Below, piece after piece: positions 44,269 to 54,375 of a stretch of 64,000 nt of DNA. Under the pieces are notes generated by a model. The model was not told the origin of the DNA and ran no database searches. It was given only the letters and a program-made list of their open reading frames with translations. Every line of letters begins with the position of its first letter. The stretch's first letter is position 1. Origin of the DNA: Lactococcus sp. dk101 (lineage in GTDB: Bacteria > Bacillota > Bacilli > Lactobacillales > Streptococcaceae). Location: positions 248,001 to 312,000 of the forward strand of contig NZ_WITI01000002.1 of NCBI RefSeq assembly GCF_009601055.1, given 5' to 3'. Position numbers and translations under genes: made by a program.

Positions 44269-45744
44269 ATGAAAATTGAAATGCGAAACATCTCGAAATC
44301 ATTTGGTTCCAATAAAGTCCTTGAAGGCATTGACATTGATATTCAATCGGGTCAAGTTCATGCGTTAATGGGCGAAAATGGTGCGGGAAAATCGACGCTG
44401 ATGAACCTTTTGACAGGACTGTACACGGTGTCTGGCGGTGATATTATCATCGATGGGCATAAAAAAACATTTGGTAATCCACAAGAAGCCGAGCAGTTCG
44501 GCATCAGCTTCATTCACCAAGAAATGAACACCTGGAAAGACATGACCGTTCTCGAAAATCTATTTTTGGGGCGCGAAATTAAAACGAAATTTGGCTTGCT
44601 GGATAACAAAGCCATGAAAGAAAAAGCAGAAGACGCTTTTCGTCAGTTGGGCGTTAGTATGCCGCTAGATGAAGAAATCGGCAGTCTGTCTGTTGGTCAG
44701 CAACAAATGGTCGAAATTGCGAAGAGTTTCTTGTCTGACATTAAAATCTTGATCATGGACGAACCTACGGCAGCACTGACAGAACATGAAGTTGAAGGCT
44801 TATTCAAAGTGATTGATGGACTGAAAGCACGTGGTGTTGGGATTGTTTATATTTCGCACCGCATGGAAGAAATCTTCAAGATAACCGATTGTATCACGGT
44901 CATGCGTGACGGTTTGGTCATTGATACAAAGCCCACTCAGGAAACTAATGTAGATGAATTGGTCAAGAAAATGGTGGGGCGTGAAATCACGGATTATTAT
45001 CCAGAAAAGACAGCCACTATTCGTGAGGTCGTCTTTAAAGCTGAACATTTATCGGGCGCTCGTTTTAAAGACATCTCATTTGAGGTGCGGTCGGGCGAAA
45101 TTCTTGGTTTTGCTGGATTGATGGGGGCAGGACGGACAGAAGTCATGCGTGCCATCTTTGGATTGGATAAGTTGCAGTCTGGAACAATCAAAGTCAATGG
45201 AAAAGCCTTAAAAATCAAAAGTCCGTCAGATGCGATTGTACAAGGGATTGGCTTTTTGACAGAAGACCGGAAAGAAGAAGGTCTGGTGCTTGATTTTTCA
45301 ATCAAAGATAATATTACCCTGCCTTCAACCAAAGATTTCATTCATAAAGGACTTTTTGACGATAAGGTGGCTACGGATTTTGTCAAACAACTGTCAGAGC
45401 GTTTGAAAGTCAAATCAACTGATGAAGAACAAATCGTTGGCGATTTGTCAGGCGGAAATCAGCAAAAAATCGTCCTTGCCAAATGGATTGGCATTGCACC
45501 AAAAGTTTTGATTTTAGATGAGCCAACGCGTGGGGTTGACGTCGGTGCCAAGCGCGAAATCTACCAACTTATGAATGAGTTAGCAGAACGTGGCGTTCCC
45601 ATCATCATGGTGTCCTCAGATTTGCCTGAAGTGCTTGGTGTTTCAGACCGAATTGCCGTCATGCATGAAGGGAAAATCACAGGAATTCTTGACAAAGAAG
45701 AAGCAAGCCAAGAAAAAATCATGCAACTTGCAACCGTTGAATAA
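44269..45744 (+). CDS. rbsA: Ribose ABC transporter, ATP-binding protein
   Basis: Double ATPase energising ribose import; 491 aa. First domain: Walker A GENGAGKSTLMNLL, signature LSVGQQQMVEIAK. Second domain: degenerate Walker A GLMGAGRTEVMRA, signature LSGGNQQKIVLAKW, as usual for CUT2 carbohydrate importers. Adjacent to rbsD without a gap and 39 bases before rbsC. Confidence 0.95.
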   Translation: MKIEMRNISKSFGSNKVLEGIDIDIQSGQVHALMGENGAGKSTLMNLLTGLYTVSGGDIIIDGHKKTFGNPQEAEQFGISFIHQEMNTWKDMTVLENLFLGREIKTKFGLLDNKAMKEKAEDAFRQLGVSMPLDEEIGSLSVGQQQMVEIAKSFLSDIKILIMDEPTAALTEHEVEGLFKVIDGLKARGVGIVYISHRMEEIFKITDCITVMRDGLVIDTKPTQETNVDELVKKMVGREITDYYPEKTATIREVVFKAEHLSGARFKDISFEVRSGEILGFAGLMGAGRTEVMRAIFGLDKLQSGTIKVNGKALKIKSPSDAIVQGIGFLTEDRKEEGLVLDFSIKDNITLPSTKDFIHKGLFDDKVATDFVKQLSERLKVKSTDEEQIVGDLSGGNQQKIVLAKWIGIAPKVLILDEPTRGVDVGAKREIYQLMNELAERGVPIIMVSSDLPEVLGVSDRIAVMHEGKITGILDKEEASQEKIMQLATVE

Positions 45745-45783
45745 TAAAATCAACGCATAGAATACTTTATTAAGGAGAATGAA

Positions 45784-46728
45784 GTGAAAGCTTTAACGAA
45801 AAAATTCAGCAGCCTAACCACGCTGCTTGCGCTCATCGTCTTGATGGTCGTGATAACGCTCATCAATCCCAACTTTATGACGGGCAACAACTTACTCAAC
45901 TTGCTGCTTCAAGTAACGGCAAATGGATTTATCGCTTTTGGAATGACCTTTGTCATTTTGACATCTGGGATTGACCTGTCAGTCGGTGCAATTTTGGCCT
46001 TGTCAAGTGCCCTATCAGCCGGCATGATTGCTCAAGGCATGCCTTTACCACTTGCTGTTCTGATGGCTGTCATCATTGGTGGCTTCCTCGGTGCCATCAA
46101 TGGCGCATTGGTTGCTTATGGGAAATTAGCACCCTTTATCGTTACCTTAGCTACATCGATGGTTTTCCGTGGTGCTACCTTGGTCTTTACCAATGGAAAT
46201 CCAATTACCAAAGGTCTTGATGGTTATTTCCTTGCTTATATCGGACAAGGCTACTTGCTCGGTGTGCCTTTCCCAGTCATTTTGATGTTGATTGTCTTTG
46301 GTCTCTTGTGGGTCTTGCTTCATCGGACAGCTTTCGGGAAATCCGTTTATGCTTTGGGGGGCAATGAAAAAGCAGCCTATATCTCAGGGATTAAACTCAA
46401 CAAAGTCAAAATTGCCATTTATACTTTGTCAGGTATCATGTCTGCGATTTCAGGTTTGATCATCACCTCACGTTTGTCATCAGCGACACCTCAAGCAGGC
46501 TCTGGCTATGAAATGTATGCCATCGCAGCCGTTGTCCTTGGCGGAACGTCATTGATGGGTGGTAAAGGACGCATGTTTGGTACCATGATTGGTGTGTTAA
46601 TCATTGGTGTCTTAAATAACGGCCTCAATATCATCGGTGTGTCAGCCTTCTGGCAACAAGTCATTCAAGGGATTGTCATTTTGATTGCGGTCTTGATTGA
46701 CGTGGTTCGAAGCAAGAAAAAAGCGTAA
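45784..46728 (+). CDS. rbsC: Ribose ABC transporter, permease
   Basis: A 314-aa polytopic permease of the CUT2 family (BPD_transp_2). Family signatures GMTFVILTSGIDLSVGAILALSSA and YALGGNEKAAYISGIKLNKVKI, and the C-terminal AVVLGGTSLMGGKGR. The start is GTG 45784 with AAGGAGAATGAA upstream. Part of rbsDACB. Confidence 0.94.
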   Translation: MKALTKKFSSLTTLLALIVLMVVITLINPNFMTGNNLLNLLLQVTANGFIAFGMTFVILTSGIDLSVGAILALSSALSAGMIAQGMPLPLAVLMAVIIGGFLGAINGALVAYGKLAPFIVTLATSMVFRGATLVFTNGNPITKGLDGYFLAYIGQGYLLGVPFPVILMLIVFGLLWVLLHRTAFGKSVYALGGNEKAAYISGIKLNKVKIAIYTLSGIMSAISGLIITSRLSSATPQAGSGYEMYAIAAVVLGGTSLMGGKGRMFGTMIGVLIIGVLNNGLNIIGVSAFWQQVIQGIVILIAVLIDVVRSKKKA

Positions 46729-46752
46729 GGATAAGCTGAAAGGAAGAAAATC

Positions 46753-47727
46753 ATGAATTTATTTAAAAAAATAATGTTAGGCACGGTTGGCTTAGTCGCC
46801 GTTTCTAGCCTCGCTGCATGTAGCTTTTATACGGGGATTCCTGGGCGTGATGGCAATAAAACAGATACCGTCGTTGCTCAGAAAAAACCTTCAGAATTAA
46901 AACTTGGCGTTTCACTCTCTACGACAAACAATCCTTATTTTGTCTCTATGGATGACGCAATCTCAGCCATGGCTAAGAAAAATAACACCAAAGTCACCAT
47001 TTCAGATGCGCAAAATGACTCTGCGACTCAGCTCAACGATGTTCAAAACTTTATCAGTCAAGGCGTTGATGCCATTTTGATTAACCCAGTGGACTCTGAT
47101 GCTGTTGTACCAGCAATTAAGGCAGCCAATGCCGCACATATCCCAGTGATTGCTATGGACCGTGGTGCAAATGGTGGCACCGTCTTGACAACGGTCGCTT
47201 CTGACAACGTCAAAGCGGGACAAATGGCAGCTCAAGCAGTGGCTCAACTGGTCGGTAAAAATGCCAAAGTCTTGGAACTCTCAGGAACACCAGGGGCTTC
47301 CGCAACCATTGACCGTGGAAAAGGCTTTAATGATGAAGCAAAAGTACTTGGCCTTAACATCCTGTCTAGCCAATCAGCCAACTTTGACCGGACAACAGGC
47401 TTAAACACGACGCAAAACATGCTTCAATCTCACTCAGGTGTGCAAGCTATCTTCGCTCAAAATGATGAAATGGCACTTGGTGCAGCCAAAGCCGTCCAAG
47501 CCGCAGGCCTTAAAATTGCTATTTTCGGGATTGATGGGGAAGACGAAACCCATACAGCCATCCAAAATGGAACGATTACAGGAACCATTGCCCAACAACC
47601 TGCAAAAATCGGTGAAATGGCCTTGCAGGCAACTTATGATTACTATCAAGGCAAAAAAGTCGATAGTGTCATCAATTCACCTATTTATCTTGTGACGAAA
47701 GACAATGTTGACCAACATAAATGGTAA
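46753..47727 (+). CDS. rbsB: Ribose ABC transporter, substrate-binding lipoprotein
   Basis: A 324-aa lipoprotein: lipobox SLAAC with Cys23 following a signal peptide. The binding protein proper (LKLGVSLSTTNNPYFVSMDDAI, ILINPVDSDAVVPAIKAANAAHIPVIAMDRGANG, FAQNDEMALGAAKAVQ) is the RbsB type. A strong terminator follows, ending the operon. Confidence 0.94.
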   Translation: MNLFKKIMLGTVGLVAVSSLAACSFYTGIPGRDGNKTDTVVAQKKPSELKLGVSLSTTNNPYFVSMDDAISAMAKKNNTKVTISDAQNDSATQLNDVQNFISQGVDAILINPVDSDAVVPAIKAANAAHIPVIAMDRGANGGTVLTTVASDNVKAGQMAAQAVAQLVGKNAKVLELSGTPGASATIDRGKGFNDEAKVLGLNILSSQSANFDRTTGLNTTQNMLQSHSGVQAIFAQNDEMALGAAKAVQAAGLKIAIFGIDGEDETHTAIQNGTITGTIAQQPAKIGEMALQATYDYYQGKKVDSVINSPIYLVTKDNVDQHKW

Positions 47728-47764
47728 GCAAAAAAGTGATAAGTAATAAATAAAGTTAAATATC

Positions 47765-47802
47765 CAAAAATGATAAGGATTAAAAAACCTTATCATTTTT
47801 TT
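47765..47802 (+). terminator. Terminator of the rbs operon
   Basis: AAAAATGATAAGG / CCTTATCATTTTT hairpin with a T7 tail. Confidence 0.9.
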
Positions 47803-47916
47803 ATCATCAGTATATTAATAATGTCATAATAATTTAATTTTATCTTACAATGTTATAATTAAATTATTATAAATGTAAGCGGTCCACATCATTCAAAAAA
47901 TCAAGGACTCGATTGG

Positions 47917-47956
47917 ACTGGAAAAGCGTTTTCATTCCTTTTAAATTAGCTATAAT
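47917..47956 (+). promoter_or_regulatory. Promoter of the ascorbate-type PTS operon with cre-like sequence
   Basis: TATAAT at 47951-47956 and a -35-like TTTTCA at 47929-47934. The -35 overlaps TGGAAAAGCGTTTTCA (47919-47934), an imperfect cre-like palindrome, suggesting carbon-catabolite control. Confidence 0.4.
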
Positions 47957-47976
47957 AGAAACATAGGGAGAGAGAA

Positions 47977-49971
47977 ATGGTAAGTTACGATCTTGATGAC
48001 ATTCTACTGAGTCATAAACGATTTTGGAAATTTGAAACATTAATTGAGCAATCGATTTTTAATCCAAAATCTTTGGAGGAATGGATCAATTCTTACAATG
48101 AAAAAGCACTTAAAAGTAAACGGCACCTGATTGAAACTAAAAAAGAGGTGATGATTGTTCCAGAAGACATGAGTGATATCGAAGAAGTACGCTTTGCAAT
48201 TGAGCAGCCATCACAGCTTGTTTTTAGTAAAGAAGAACGTCAGCAGATCATTTTACTCCTTGTTTTTTACAATCAAACACCTTATTCGATTTCATTTTTT
48301 AAAGCACTCTTTTATGCGAGTAAAAATACAATATTATCGGATATCAAACAACTGCGTCAAAACTTAGAAGCTCATGAGATTAAATTAGACTACCAACTTT
48401 CGAAAGGTTTCTTCTTAGTGGGCAATGAATTGATGATAAGGCAGTTTGTTTTCAGAGCTTTGCAAAATTTGAGCGATCAAGGATATTATTGTCTTTCAAA
48501 AACAATCAATCATAATAATCCGCTGGAACTTTTTAAAATCAATCAAACCTTACGAGAAATTATCCAAAAAAATCAAGTGAATTTGGTTTACAGTAGATAT
48601 CAGCCTTTACTTTTCTTCACGGAATTGTTACTTAAAAGAGTGAAGGCTCATCCACTGGAGGAGGAACTTCCAAAACGCATTTATTCGTTTGATTTGGAAG
48701 CATTTGAGCAGGAATTCATTGGGGTAGAACGAGACTATTTTATTGCCTTAGTGTTTGGCTCTAGTGATGGAGCTTTCCAAATTAAAGGACTTGATTTTCT
48801 CTATCGTTTGAGTTTTCAAATTATGGAAAATGTGATGAAGTTGGCAGCAATGGAATTTGAAGATTTTACAAAGACTTTTGAAGCACTTTTAGAACATTTG
48901 GGACCAGCTTATTTCAGATTAACATATCATTTGGAACTCAAGAATGACTTGCTTCCACGTATTAAGCAGGAATATCATGAACTCTTTACCTTGATTCGTC
49001 ATGCATTGTCACCGCTGACAGAATTAACGCACGAGATTTCTGAAGAAGAATTGGCTTATTTTGTCATTTTATTTGGTGGAGAAATATATAAGAAAAAGCA
49101 CCACTCCCATCTTAAAGCAATCGTCTTGTGTGCTAACGGCATTAGTTCTAGCTTGATTATGAAAAAGAGATTGGTTAGTTTATTTCCAAACATGGAATTC
49201 GTGATTGCCACCTCAATTAGCCAGTTTGATGACATACCTGTCAGTACTTACGATATGATATTTTCTACTTTGAAAGTTGAAAGTCAGAAAAAGGTTTATC
49301 TTTTCTCACCATTTCCAAGTAATGAAGAAGTGAGAAGCCTGTACAATCAAATTGTTCATGATTTTGAATTGCCAAGTCTCCCCTACTTTTCAGAAGACCA
49401 GCTGATCAAGTTGATCAAGCCCTATCTGAAAAAAGATGTAAACTTGCAAGCCTTGAAAAAGACCTTGCAACAAAAAATTAAGTTAAATATAAGTGAAAAT
49501 AGAAAGGATAGTCCAATGCTTTCAGAATTATTAGTTGGAGATACAATTCAGTTTACCGATCAAAAAATGAATTGGGAAGAAGCAATTAACTTTGCAGCAA
49601 ACCCATTGATTGAATCAAAGGCGATTGAGCCCTCTTATATCGATGCAATGATCAATCGAATTAAGGAGTTTGGTCCATTTGTTGATTTGGGAATGGGAAT
49701 TGCCCTTCCTCATGCTCGACCTGAAGATGGGGTCAATAAGGTTGGAATGTCATTTTTAAGATGTCAAGAGCCTATTAATCTTCTTGATGATCCAAAACAT
49801 GCCATAAAAATCTTTATCGTCTTGTCGGCAGTTGATAATGAGGCTCATTTACGTGCCTTGTCAGCACTGACACAGATATTGTCAGATCATGAACAATTAC
49901 AAGCCTTATTAAACGCAACAACTGTTGCAGAAGTTGAAAATATTTTAAAAACAAAAGGAGAAACAAAATGA
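47977..49971 (+). CDS. PRD-containing PTS transcriptional regulator with C-terminal EIIA domain
   Basis: BglG/MtlR-type activator, 664 aa. Order: Mga-like helix-turn-helix region (SISFFKALFYASKNTILSDIKQLRQNL, about residues 108-134), two PRD domains (about 170-280 and 290-385), a EIIB-Gat-like domain with Cys in VLCANGISSSL (near residue 388), and an EIIA(Mtl/Fru) domain from about residue 513 with the phosphorylatable His in GIALPHARPEDGV. It would read the PTS phosphorylation state and activate the operon. Four-base overlap with ulaB. There is no separate EIIA gene in the cluster. Confidence 0.85.
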   Translation: MVSYDLDDILLSHKRFWKFETLIEQSIFNPKSLEEWINSYNEKALKSKRHLIETKKEVMIVPEDMSDIEEVRFAIEQPSQLVFSKEERQQIILLLVFYNQTPYSISFFKALFYASKNTILSDIKQLRQNLEAHEIKLDYQLSKGFFLVGNELMIRQFVFRALQNLSDQGYYCLSKTINHNNPLELFKINQTLREIIQKNQVNLVYSRYQPLLFFTELLLKRVKAHPLEEELPKRIYSFDLEAFEQEFIGVERDYFIALVFGSSDGAFQIKGLDFLYRLSFQIMENVMKLAAMEFEDFTKTFEALLEHLGPAYFRLTYHLELKNDLLPRIKQEYHELFTLIRHALSPLTELTHEISEEELAYFVILFGGEIYKKKHHSHLKAIVLCANGISSSLIMKKRLVSLFPNMEFVIATSISQFDDIPVSTYDMIFSTLKVESQKKVYLFSPFPSNEEVRSLYNQIVHDFELPSLPYFSEDQLIKLIKPYLKKDVNLQALKKTLQQKIKLNISENRKDSPMLSELLVGDTIQFTDQKMNWEEAINFAANPLIESKAIEPSYIDAMINRIKEFGPFVDLGMGIALPHARPEDGVNKVGMSFLRCQEPINLLDDPKHAIKIFIVLSAVDNEAHLRALSALTQILSDHEQLQALLNATTVAEVENILKTKGETK

Positions 49972-50267
49972 AATTTGCATGCGTATGTCAATCAGGATTA
50001 GGAACAAGCTTTATGGTCCAAATGAACCTTCAAGCCTTACTACAAGAAGCTGGATTAGATGTCAGTCAATTTGAACTTGACCATATGGACGTTGGTTCAG
50101 CGACTCCAGACAGTGCGGATTATTTCTTTGTTGAAGCAACCTTGGTTTCAGCACTTCCAAATATCCCACAAGAAAAAATTGTCCCTTTAACGACAATCAT
50201 TGACAAAGAAGTTGCTCGTGCTGCACTTTATACTGTGCTTGATCGAGAAAACATTGCACATCAATAA
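49968..50267 (+). CDS. ulaB: PTS EIIB component, ascorbate/SgaB type
   Basis: A 99-aa phosphocarrier with the active Cys in CVCQSGLGTSFMVQM (Cys7 is the likely phospho-acceptor by position of the CxxGxGTS loop). It pairs with the EIIC downstream. AAAGGAGAAAC precedes the ATG inside the regulator's end. The 97-base gap to the EIIC gene contains the inverted repeat TAAACG-N5-CGTTTA (50278-50294). Substrate not proven. Confidence 0.8.
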   Translation: MKFACVCQSGLGTSFMVQMNLQALLQEAGLDVSQFELDHMDVGSATPDSADYFFVEATLVSALPNIPQEKIVPLTTIIDKEVARAALYTVLDRENIAHQ

Positions 50268-50364
50268 AAACACTTTTTAAACGAGAAACGTTTATAATTG
50301 CTGTCTATTAATTTTTACGTTTGGCTCGTTGAACTTATTCATTATATTTTAAGGAGATTGAAAA

Positions 50365-51738
50365 ATGAATGGATTTTTGAACTTTATTGTCTCATTTGCG
50401 ACGACACCGGCTTTGTTAGTCGGAATGATTGCCATGCTTGGACTAATTCTGCAGAAAAAACCAGCAACAGCTGTCATTCAAGGGGGAATTAAAACCTTTG
50501 CAGGATTTTTGGTCTTGACTGGTGGAGCTGGTATCTTAGTCAATTCGTTGACTCCATTTTCAGCCATGTTCCAACACGTATTTAACGCAAAAGGAATTGT
50601 TCCATCTAACGAAGCAGTCGTAGCGCTTGCTTTGGTTAAATTTGGAACGCCTGCAGCATTAATCATGCTTGTGGGATTTGTGGTTAATATTATTTTGGCA
50701 CGAATTACCCGATTTAAATATATTTTCTTGACCGGTCAAGCAATGCTCTATGTTTCAACAATGGCAGCCGTTGTTCTTGCTTCCGCAGGACTTGGAACCT
50801 CATGGGAAACCATTCTTCTTGGTGGGATTTTTGAAGGAACACTTTTGACTGTTACACCAGCGTTGACCCAACGTTATATGCGTAAGATTACTGGCAACGA
50901 TGGTGTTGCCATGGGGCATACTGGAAACATGGGCTATGCACTTGCAGGATTTTTGGGAGAAAAATTCGGTAATCCAGATCCTGAGAAATCAACTGAAAAA
51001 CTGAACATTCCGAAAAATCTTGGTTTCTTACGTGACTCAACGGTTTCAATTTCGATTGTCATGATGATTGTTTACGTCATTTTAGCCATTATCGCAGGTC
51101 CTAACTTTGTACAAAGTGCTGATTTATCCAATGGGACAAACTATATTGTTTATGCTATTACACAAGCAGGTACATTTGCTGCAGGATTTGTTGTCGTTCT
51201 TCAAGGGGTTCGTATGATTTTGGCAGAGATTATCCCTGCTTTCCAAGGAATTGCTGCTAAATTGGTTCCGAATTCTAAACCAGCATTGGATGTTCCTATC
51301 GTTTTCCCTTACGCACCTAATGCAGTGTTACTCGGTTTCTTTGTTTCATTTATCGTAGGTGTTTTGTCAATGCTTGTCATGCTTGGACTTCACACAACAG
51401 TAATTATCCCTGGTGTCGTCGGTATTTTCTTCTGTGGTGGTGCTGCAGGAGTTTATGGAAACGCATTTGGTGGTGTGAGAGGTGCTGTGATTGGTTCATT
51501 TGTCAATGGCTTAATTCTTGCTTGGGGACCGTTGTTAATTTTACCTGCACTTGGGTCATTTGGCGCAGGAGCAGCATCAACATTTGCGGACTCTGATTAT
51601 ATCGTTTCTGGTGGTTTACTCGGTTTGACAGGTAAGGCAGGAAGCGGGGCACTCATTGCATTGATTTTAGGCTTCTTAGCAGTGGTACTTATTTTGAATG
51701 CTGTTTTGAATGCAAAAGACAAGGCAAACGGAAAATAA
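50365..51738 (+). CDS. ulaA: PTS EIIC component, ascorbate/SgaT (UlaA) type
   Basis: A 457-aa membrane permease of the EIIC-GAT/SgaT family with about 10-11 helices. The PALLVGMIAMLGLILQKK start, TGGAGILVNSL, MGHTGNMGYALAGFLGEKFGNP and FPYAPNAVLLGF match UlaA. In E. coli this imports L-ascorbate, but none of the ascorbate catabolic genes (ulaD/E/F/G) are here, so the sugar could differ. AAGGAGATTG precedes the ATG. Confidence 0.85.
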   Translation: MNGFLNFIVSFATTPALLVGMIAMLGLILQKKPATAVIQGGIKTFAGFLVLTGGAGILVNSLTPFSAMFQHVFNAKGIVPSNEAVVALALVKFGTPAALIMLVGFVVNIILARITRFKYIFLTGQAMLYVSTMAAVVLASAGLGTSWETILLGGIFEGTLLTVTPALTQRYMRKITGNDGVAMGHTGNMGYALAGFLGEKFGNPDPEKSTEKLNIPKNLGFLRDSTVSISIVMMIVYVILAIIAGPNFVQSADLSNGTNYIVYAITQAGTFAAGFVVVLQGVRMILAEIIPAFQGIAAKLVPNSKPALDVPIVFPYAPNAVLLGFFVSFIVGVLSMLVMLGLHTTVIIPGVVGIFFCGGAAGVYGNAFGGVRGAVIGSFVNGLILAWGPLLILPALGSFGAGAASTFADSDYIVSGGLLGLTGKAGSGALIALILGFLAVVLILNAVLNAKDKANGK

Positions 51739-51744
51739 TTGAAT

Positions 51745-51768
51745 AAGCTAGAAATTTTCTAGCTTTTT
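51745..51768 (+). terminator. Terminator after ulaA
   Basis: AAGCTAGAAA / TTTTCTAGCTT inverted repeat followed by TTTTATTATTTTTT. Confidence 0.8.
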
Positions 51769-51860
51769 ATTATTTTTTGTGAAAGTAGGTTTAAAAAATA
51801 AAAATCAATAATTCCATCAAAAAATATACAAAGAAAGCGTTATTTTTGGCGAAAATATTG

Positions 51861-51983
51861 TATAATTAAAAGGTAACTGGTTACATGTTCTGATAACTGT
51901 AAAAATTTTTCATGTTAAATGCTTAAATTAGAAAATTTTTTCACTGATTTGGACTTAAAAACCACTTGCGCTTATGTTATAAT
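51861..51983 (+). promoter_or_regulatory. tkt promoter region
   Basis: Two -10 candidates: TATAAT at 51861-51866, directly followed by the palindrome GTAACTGGTTAC (51873-51884), and TGTTATAAT (51975-51983) nearer the gene. The second gives a leader of about 28 bases with TTGGAG. The palindrome after the first looks like a repressor site. The 278-base gap holds no gene. Confidence 0.45.
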
Positions 51984-52017
51984 GAACTTAGAAATAAATT
52001 AAAATTTGGAGATAAAT

Positions 52018-53994
52018 ATGTTTGATACAACAGATCAACTTGCTGTCAATGCAATTCGTACCCTTTCAATGGATGCGATTCAAAAGGCAAACTCAGGTCA
52101 CCCTGGACTTCCAATGGGTGCTGCGCCAATGGCTTATGTCCTTTGGAGTAAATTTCTCAATGTAAATCCTAAAACAGGTCGTAAATGGTCAAACCGTGAC
52201 CGTTTCGTCTTGTCAGCAGGTCATGGATCAGCCATGCTCTACAGTTTGTTGCATTTGGCTGGATACAATGTCACAACAGATGACCTCAAAAATTTCCGTC
52301 AATGGCAATCAAAAACGCCCGGTCACCCAGAAGTTGACCATACGGACGGTGTTGAAGCAACAACTGGCCCTCTTGGACAAGGGATTGCAAATGCAGTTGG
52401 GATGGCAATGGCAGAAGCGCATTTAGCTGCTCAATACAACAAACCTGGTTTTGATATTGTCGATCACTATACTTATGCGCTCAATGGCGATGGTGATTTG
52501 ATGGAAGGCGTTTCGCAAGAAGCTGCCTCACTCGCAGGAAAATTAAAACTTGGAAAACTCGTTCTTTTCTATGATTCAAACAATATTTCTTTGGACGGAA
52601 AATTGGAACAATCATTTATTGACGATGTTCAAAAACGTTTCGAATCTTACGGTTGGCAACATTTGCTTGTTAAAGACGGCAATGATTTAGATGAAATCGC
52701 TGCTGCAGTTGAAATGGCCAAAAAAGATACGACACGTCCAACAATCATTGAAGTTAAAACAATCATTGGTTTTGGTGCACCAAAAGAAGGAACAAATGCG
52801 GTTCACGGTGCTCCTTTGGGTGCAGATGGCATTGAAGCAGCTAAAGCAGCTTATGGCTGGACTTACGATGCATTTGAAGTCCCTGCTGAAGTTAAATCAC
52901 GTTTCCTTGAAACAACTGTTGCACGCGGTGAAGGTTTGGAACAAGTCTGGAATGAAAACTTCAAAGCTTATGCTGAACAATACCCTGAATTAGCAGAACA
53001 ATATGTAGCTGCCTTTGAAAATAAAACACCTGAACTTGAATTGACAAAACACGAACTTGGTTCTTCAAAAGCATCTCGTTCAACATCTCAAGAAGCTATT
53101 CAAGAATTGTCAGCACAAATGCCAAACCTTTGGGGCGGATCTGCTGACTTGTCTGCATCAAATAATACCATGGCTAAAGCAGAAACAGACTTTATGCCTG
53201 ATAACTATGCTGGTCGTAACATTTGGTTTGGTGTCCGTGAATTTGCGATGGGCGCAACAATGAACGGGATTGCGCTTCACGGTGGTACGCGTGTTTATGG
53301 TGGGACATTCTTCGTCTTCTCAAACTACATGCTTCCAGCTGTTCGTATGGCTGCCCTTCAAAACTTACCAGTAACTTATGTTTGGACACATGACTCAATC
53401 GCTGTCGGCGAAGATGGCCCAACACATGAACCTGTTGAACAATTAGCCAGTGTTCGTTCAATGCCAAACTTGGATGTTATCCGTCCAGCTGATGGCAATG
53501 AAGTTATCGCTGCTTGGCGTCGTGCTGCTTCATCAACACACCGTCCTACAGCTTTGATTTTGACACGTCAAAACTTACCAGTCCTTCCTGGAACGGCTGA
53601 ATTGGCTGAAGAAGGACTCAATCGCGGGGCTTACATCATTTCGAAAGAAGAAGGTGCACTTGAAGGAATTTTGATTGCAACGGGTTCTGAAGTTGCTCTT
53701 GCTCTTGAAGCTAAAGAAAGCTTGGGCAAAGGCATTCGTGTTGTGTCAATGCCTTCAATGAATATCTTTGATGAACAATCAGCAAGCTACAAAGAAGAAA
53801 TTTTGCCAAAAGCAGCGCGCAAACGTGTCGCTATCGAAGCTGGAACAAGCTTTGGTTGGGCAAAATATATCGGTCTTGACGGTGCAACGGTCACAGTTGA
53901 TAAATGGGGTGCTTCAGCACCAGCCAGCAAGGTTCTTCCAGAATATGGCTTCACAGCAGAAAATGTTGTAAAAGTTTATAAAGCATTGGATTAA
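52018..53994 (+). CDS. tkt: Transketolase
   Basis: Thiamine-diphosphate enzyme of the pentose-phosphate pathway, 658 aa. [17 protein letters not shown] and the ThDP motif [18 protein letters not shown]...DSNNIS lie in the N-terminal domain; [15 protein letters not shown] and the C-terminal domain are complete. ATG 52018 is preceded by TTTGGAG. It lies downstream of the PTS operon but behind its own promoter; placement next to a pentose-type PTS fits a role in using its product. Codon use suggests high expression. Confidence 0.96.
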   Translation: MFDTTDQLAVNAIRTLSMDAIQKANSGHPGLPMGAAPMAYVLWSKFLNVNPKTGRKWSNRDRFVLSAGHGSAMLYSLLHLAGYNVTTDDLKNFRQWQSKTPGHPEVDHTDGVEATTGPLGQGIANAVGMAMAEAHLAAQYNKPGFDIVDHYTYALNGDGDLMEGVSQEAASLAGKLKLGKLVLFYDSNNISLDGKLEQSFIDDVQKRFESYGWQHLLVKDGNDLDEIAAAVEMAKKDTTRPTIIEVKTIIGFGAPKEGTNAVHGAPLGADGIEAAKAAYGWTYDAFEVPAEVKSRFLETTVARGEGLEQVWNENFKAYAEQYPELAEQYVAAFENKTPELELTKHELGSSKASRSTSQEAIQELSAQMPNLWGGSADLSASNNTMAKAETDFMPDNYAGRNIWFGVREFAMGATMNGIALHGGTRVYGGTFFVFSNYMLPAVRMAALQNLPVTYVWTHDSIAVGEDGPTHEPVEQLASVRSMPNLDVIRPADGNEVIAAWRRAASSTHRPTALILTRQNLPVLPGTAELAEEGLNRGAYIISKEEGALEGILIATGSEVALALEAKESLGKGIRVVSMPSMNIFDEQSASYKEEILPKAARKRVAIEAGTSFGWAKYIGLDGATVTVDKWGASAPASKVLPEYGFTAENVVKVYKALD

Positions 53995-54008
53995 ATTTAA
54001 ACATAGAA

Positions 54009-54033
54009 AACCTGACCATTTGTCAGGTTTTTT
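54009..54033 (+). terminator. Terminator of tkt
   Basis: AACCTGAC-CATTT-GTCAGGTT stem followed by T7. The arms contain the GTCAG half-site. Confidence 0.85.
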
Positions 54034-54110
54034 TGACAGTATTCATTGAACATGGATATGACTTTTTTTGGTAAAATATATGTATTTAATACTGAAAAAG
54101 AGAATGAAAA

Positions 54111-54362
54111 ATGTCACGTTTGATTGCCATCTTAGTTGGAATTTGTTCCATCGCTAATCTAATCTTTCTACTGAGTACTCCAGTACAGATTGTTTTGACG
54201 GTTTTGTCAGTACTGACAATGCTTTTTTATGGCGGAAAACGGTCTGTCAGAGCTTACAATGGCGATGGAACACGTCTTTTTACCTTTGGTTTTCTGATTT
54301 GTTTTGTTAGCTTTCTTGGGTCTGCAACGATATTGTTGGCTTTCTTACTTCACTTGACCTAA
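54111..54362 (+). CDS. Small hydrophobic membrane protein, 83 aa
   Basis: Unrecognised protein with three probable membrane helices (about residues 4-20, 25-42 and 57-82) and a short basic loop (GGKRSVRAYNGDG). TGGTAAAAT at 54069-54077 is its extended -10 box. Ribosome site weak (AGAGAATG). An exact TGTCAGTACTGACA copy lies at 54205-54218. Confidence 0.65.
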   Translation: MSRLIAILVGICSIANLIFLLSTPVQIVLTVLSVLTMLFYGGKRSVRAYNGDGTRLFTFGFLICFVSFLGSATILLAFLLHLT

Positions 54363-54375
54363 ATTTTTCCAAATA

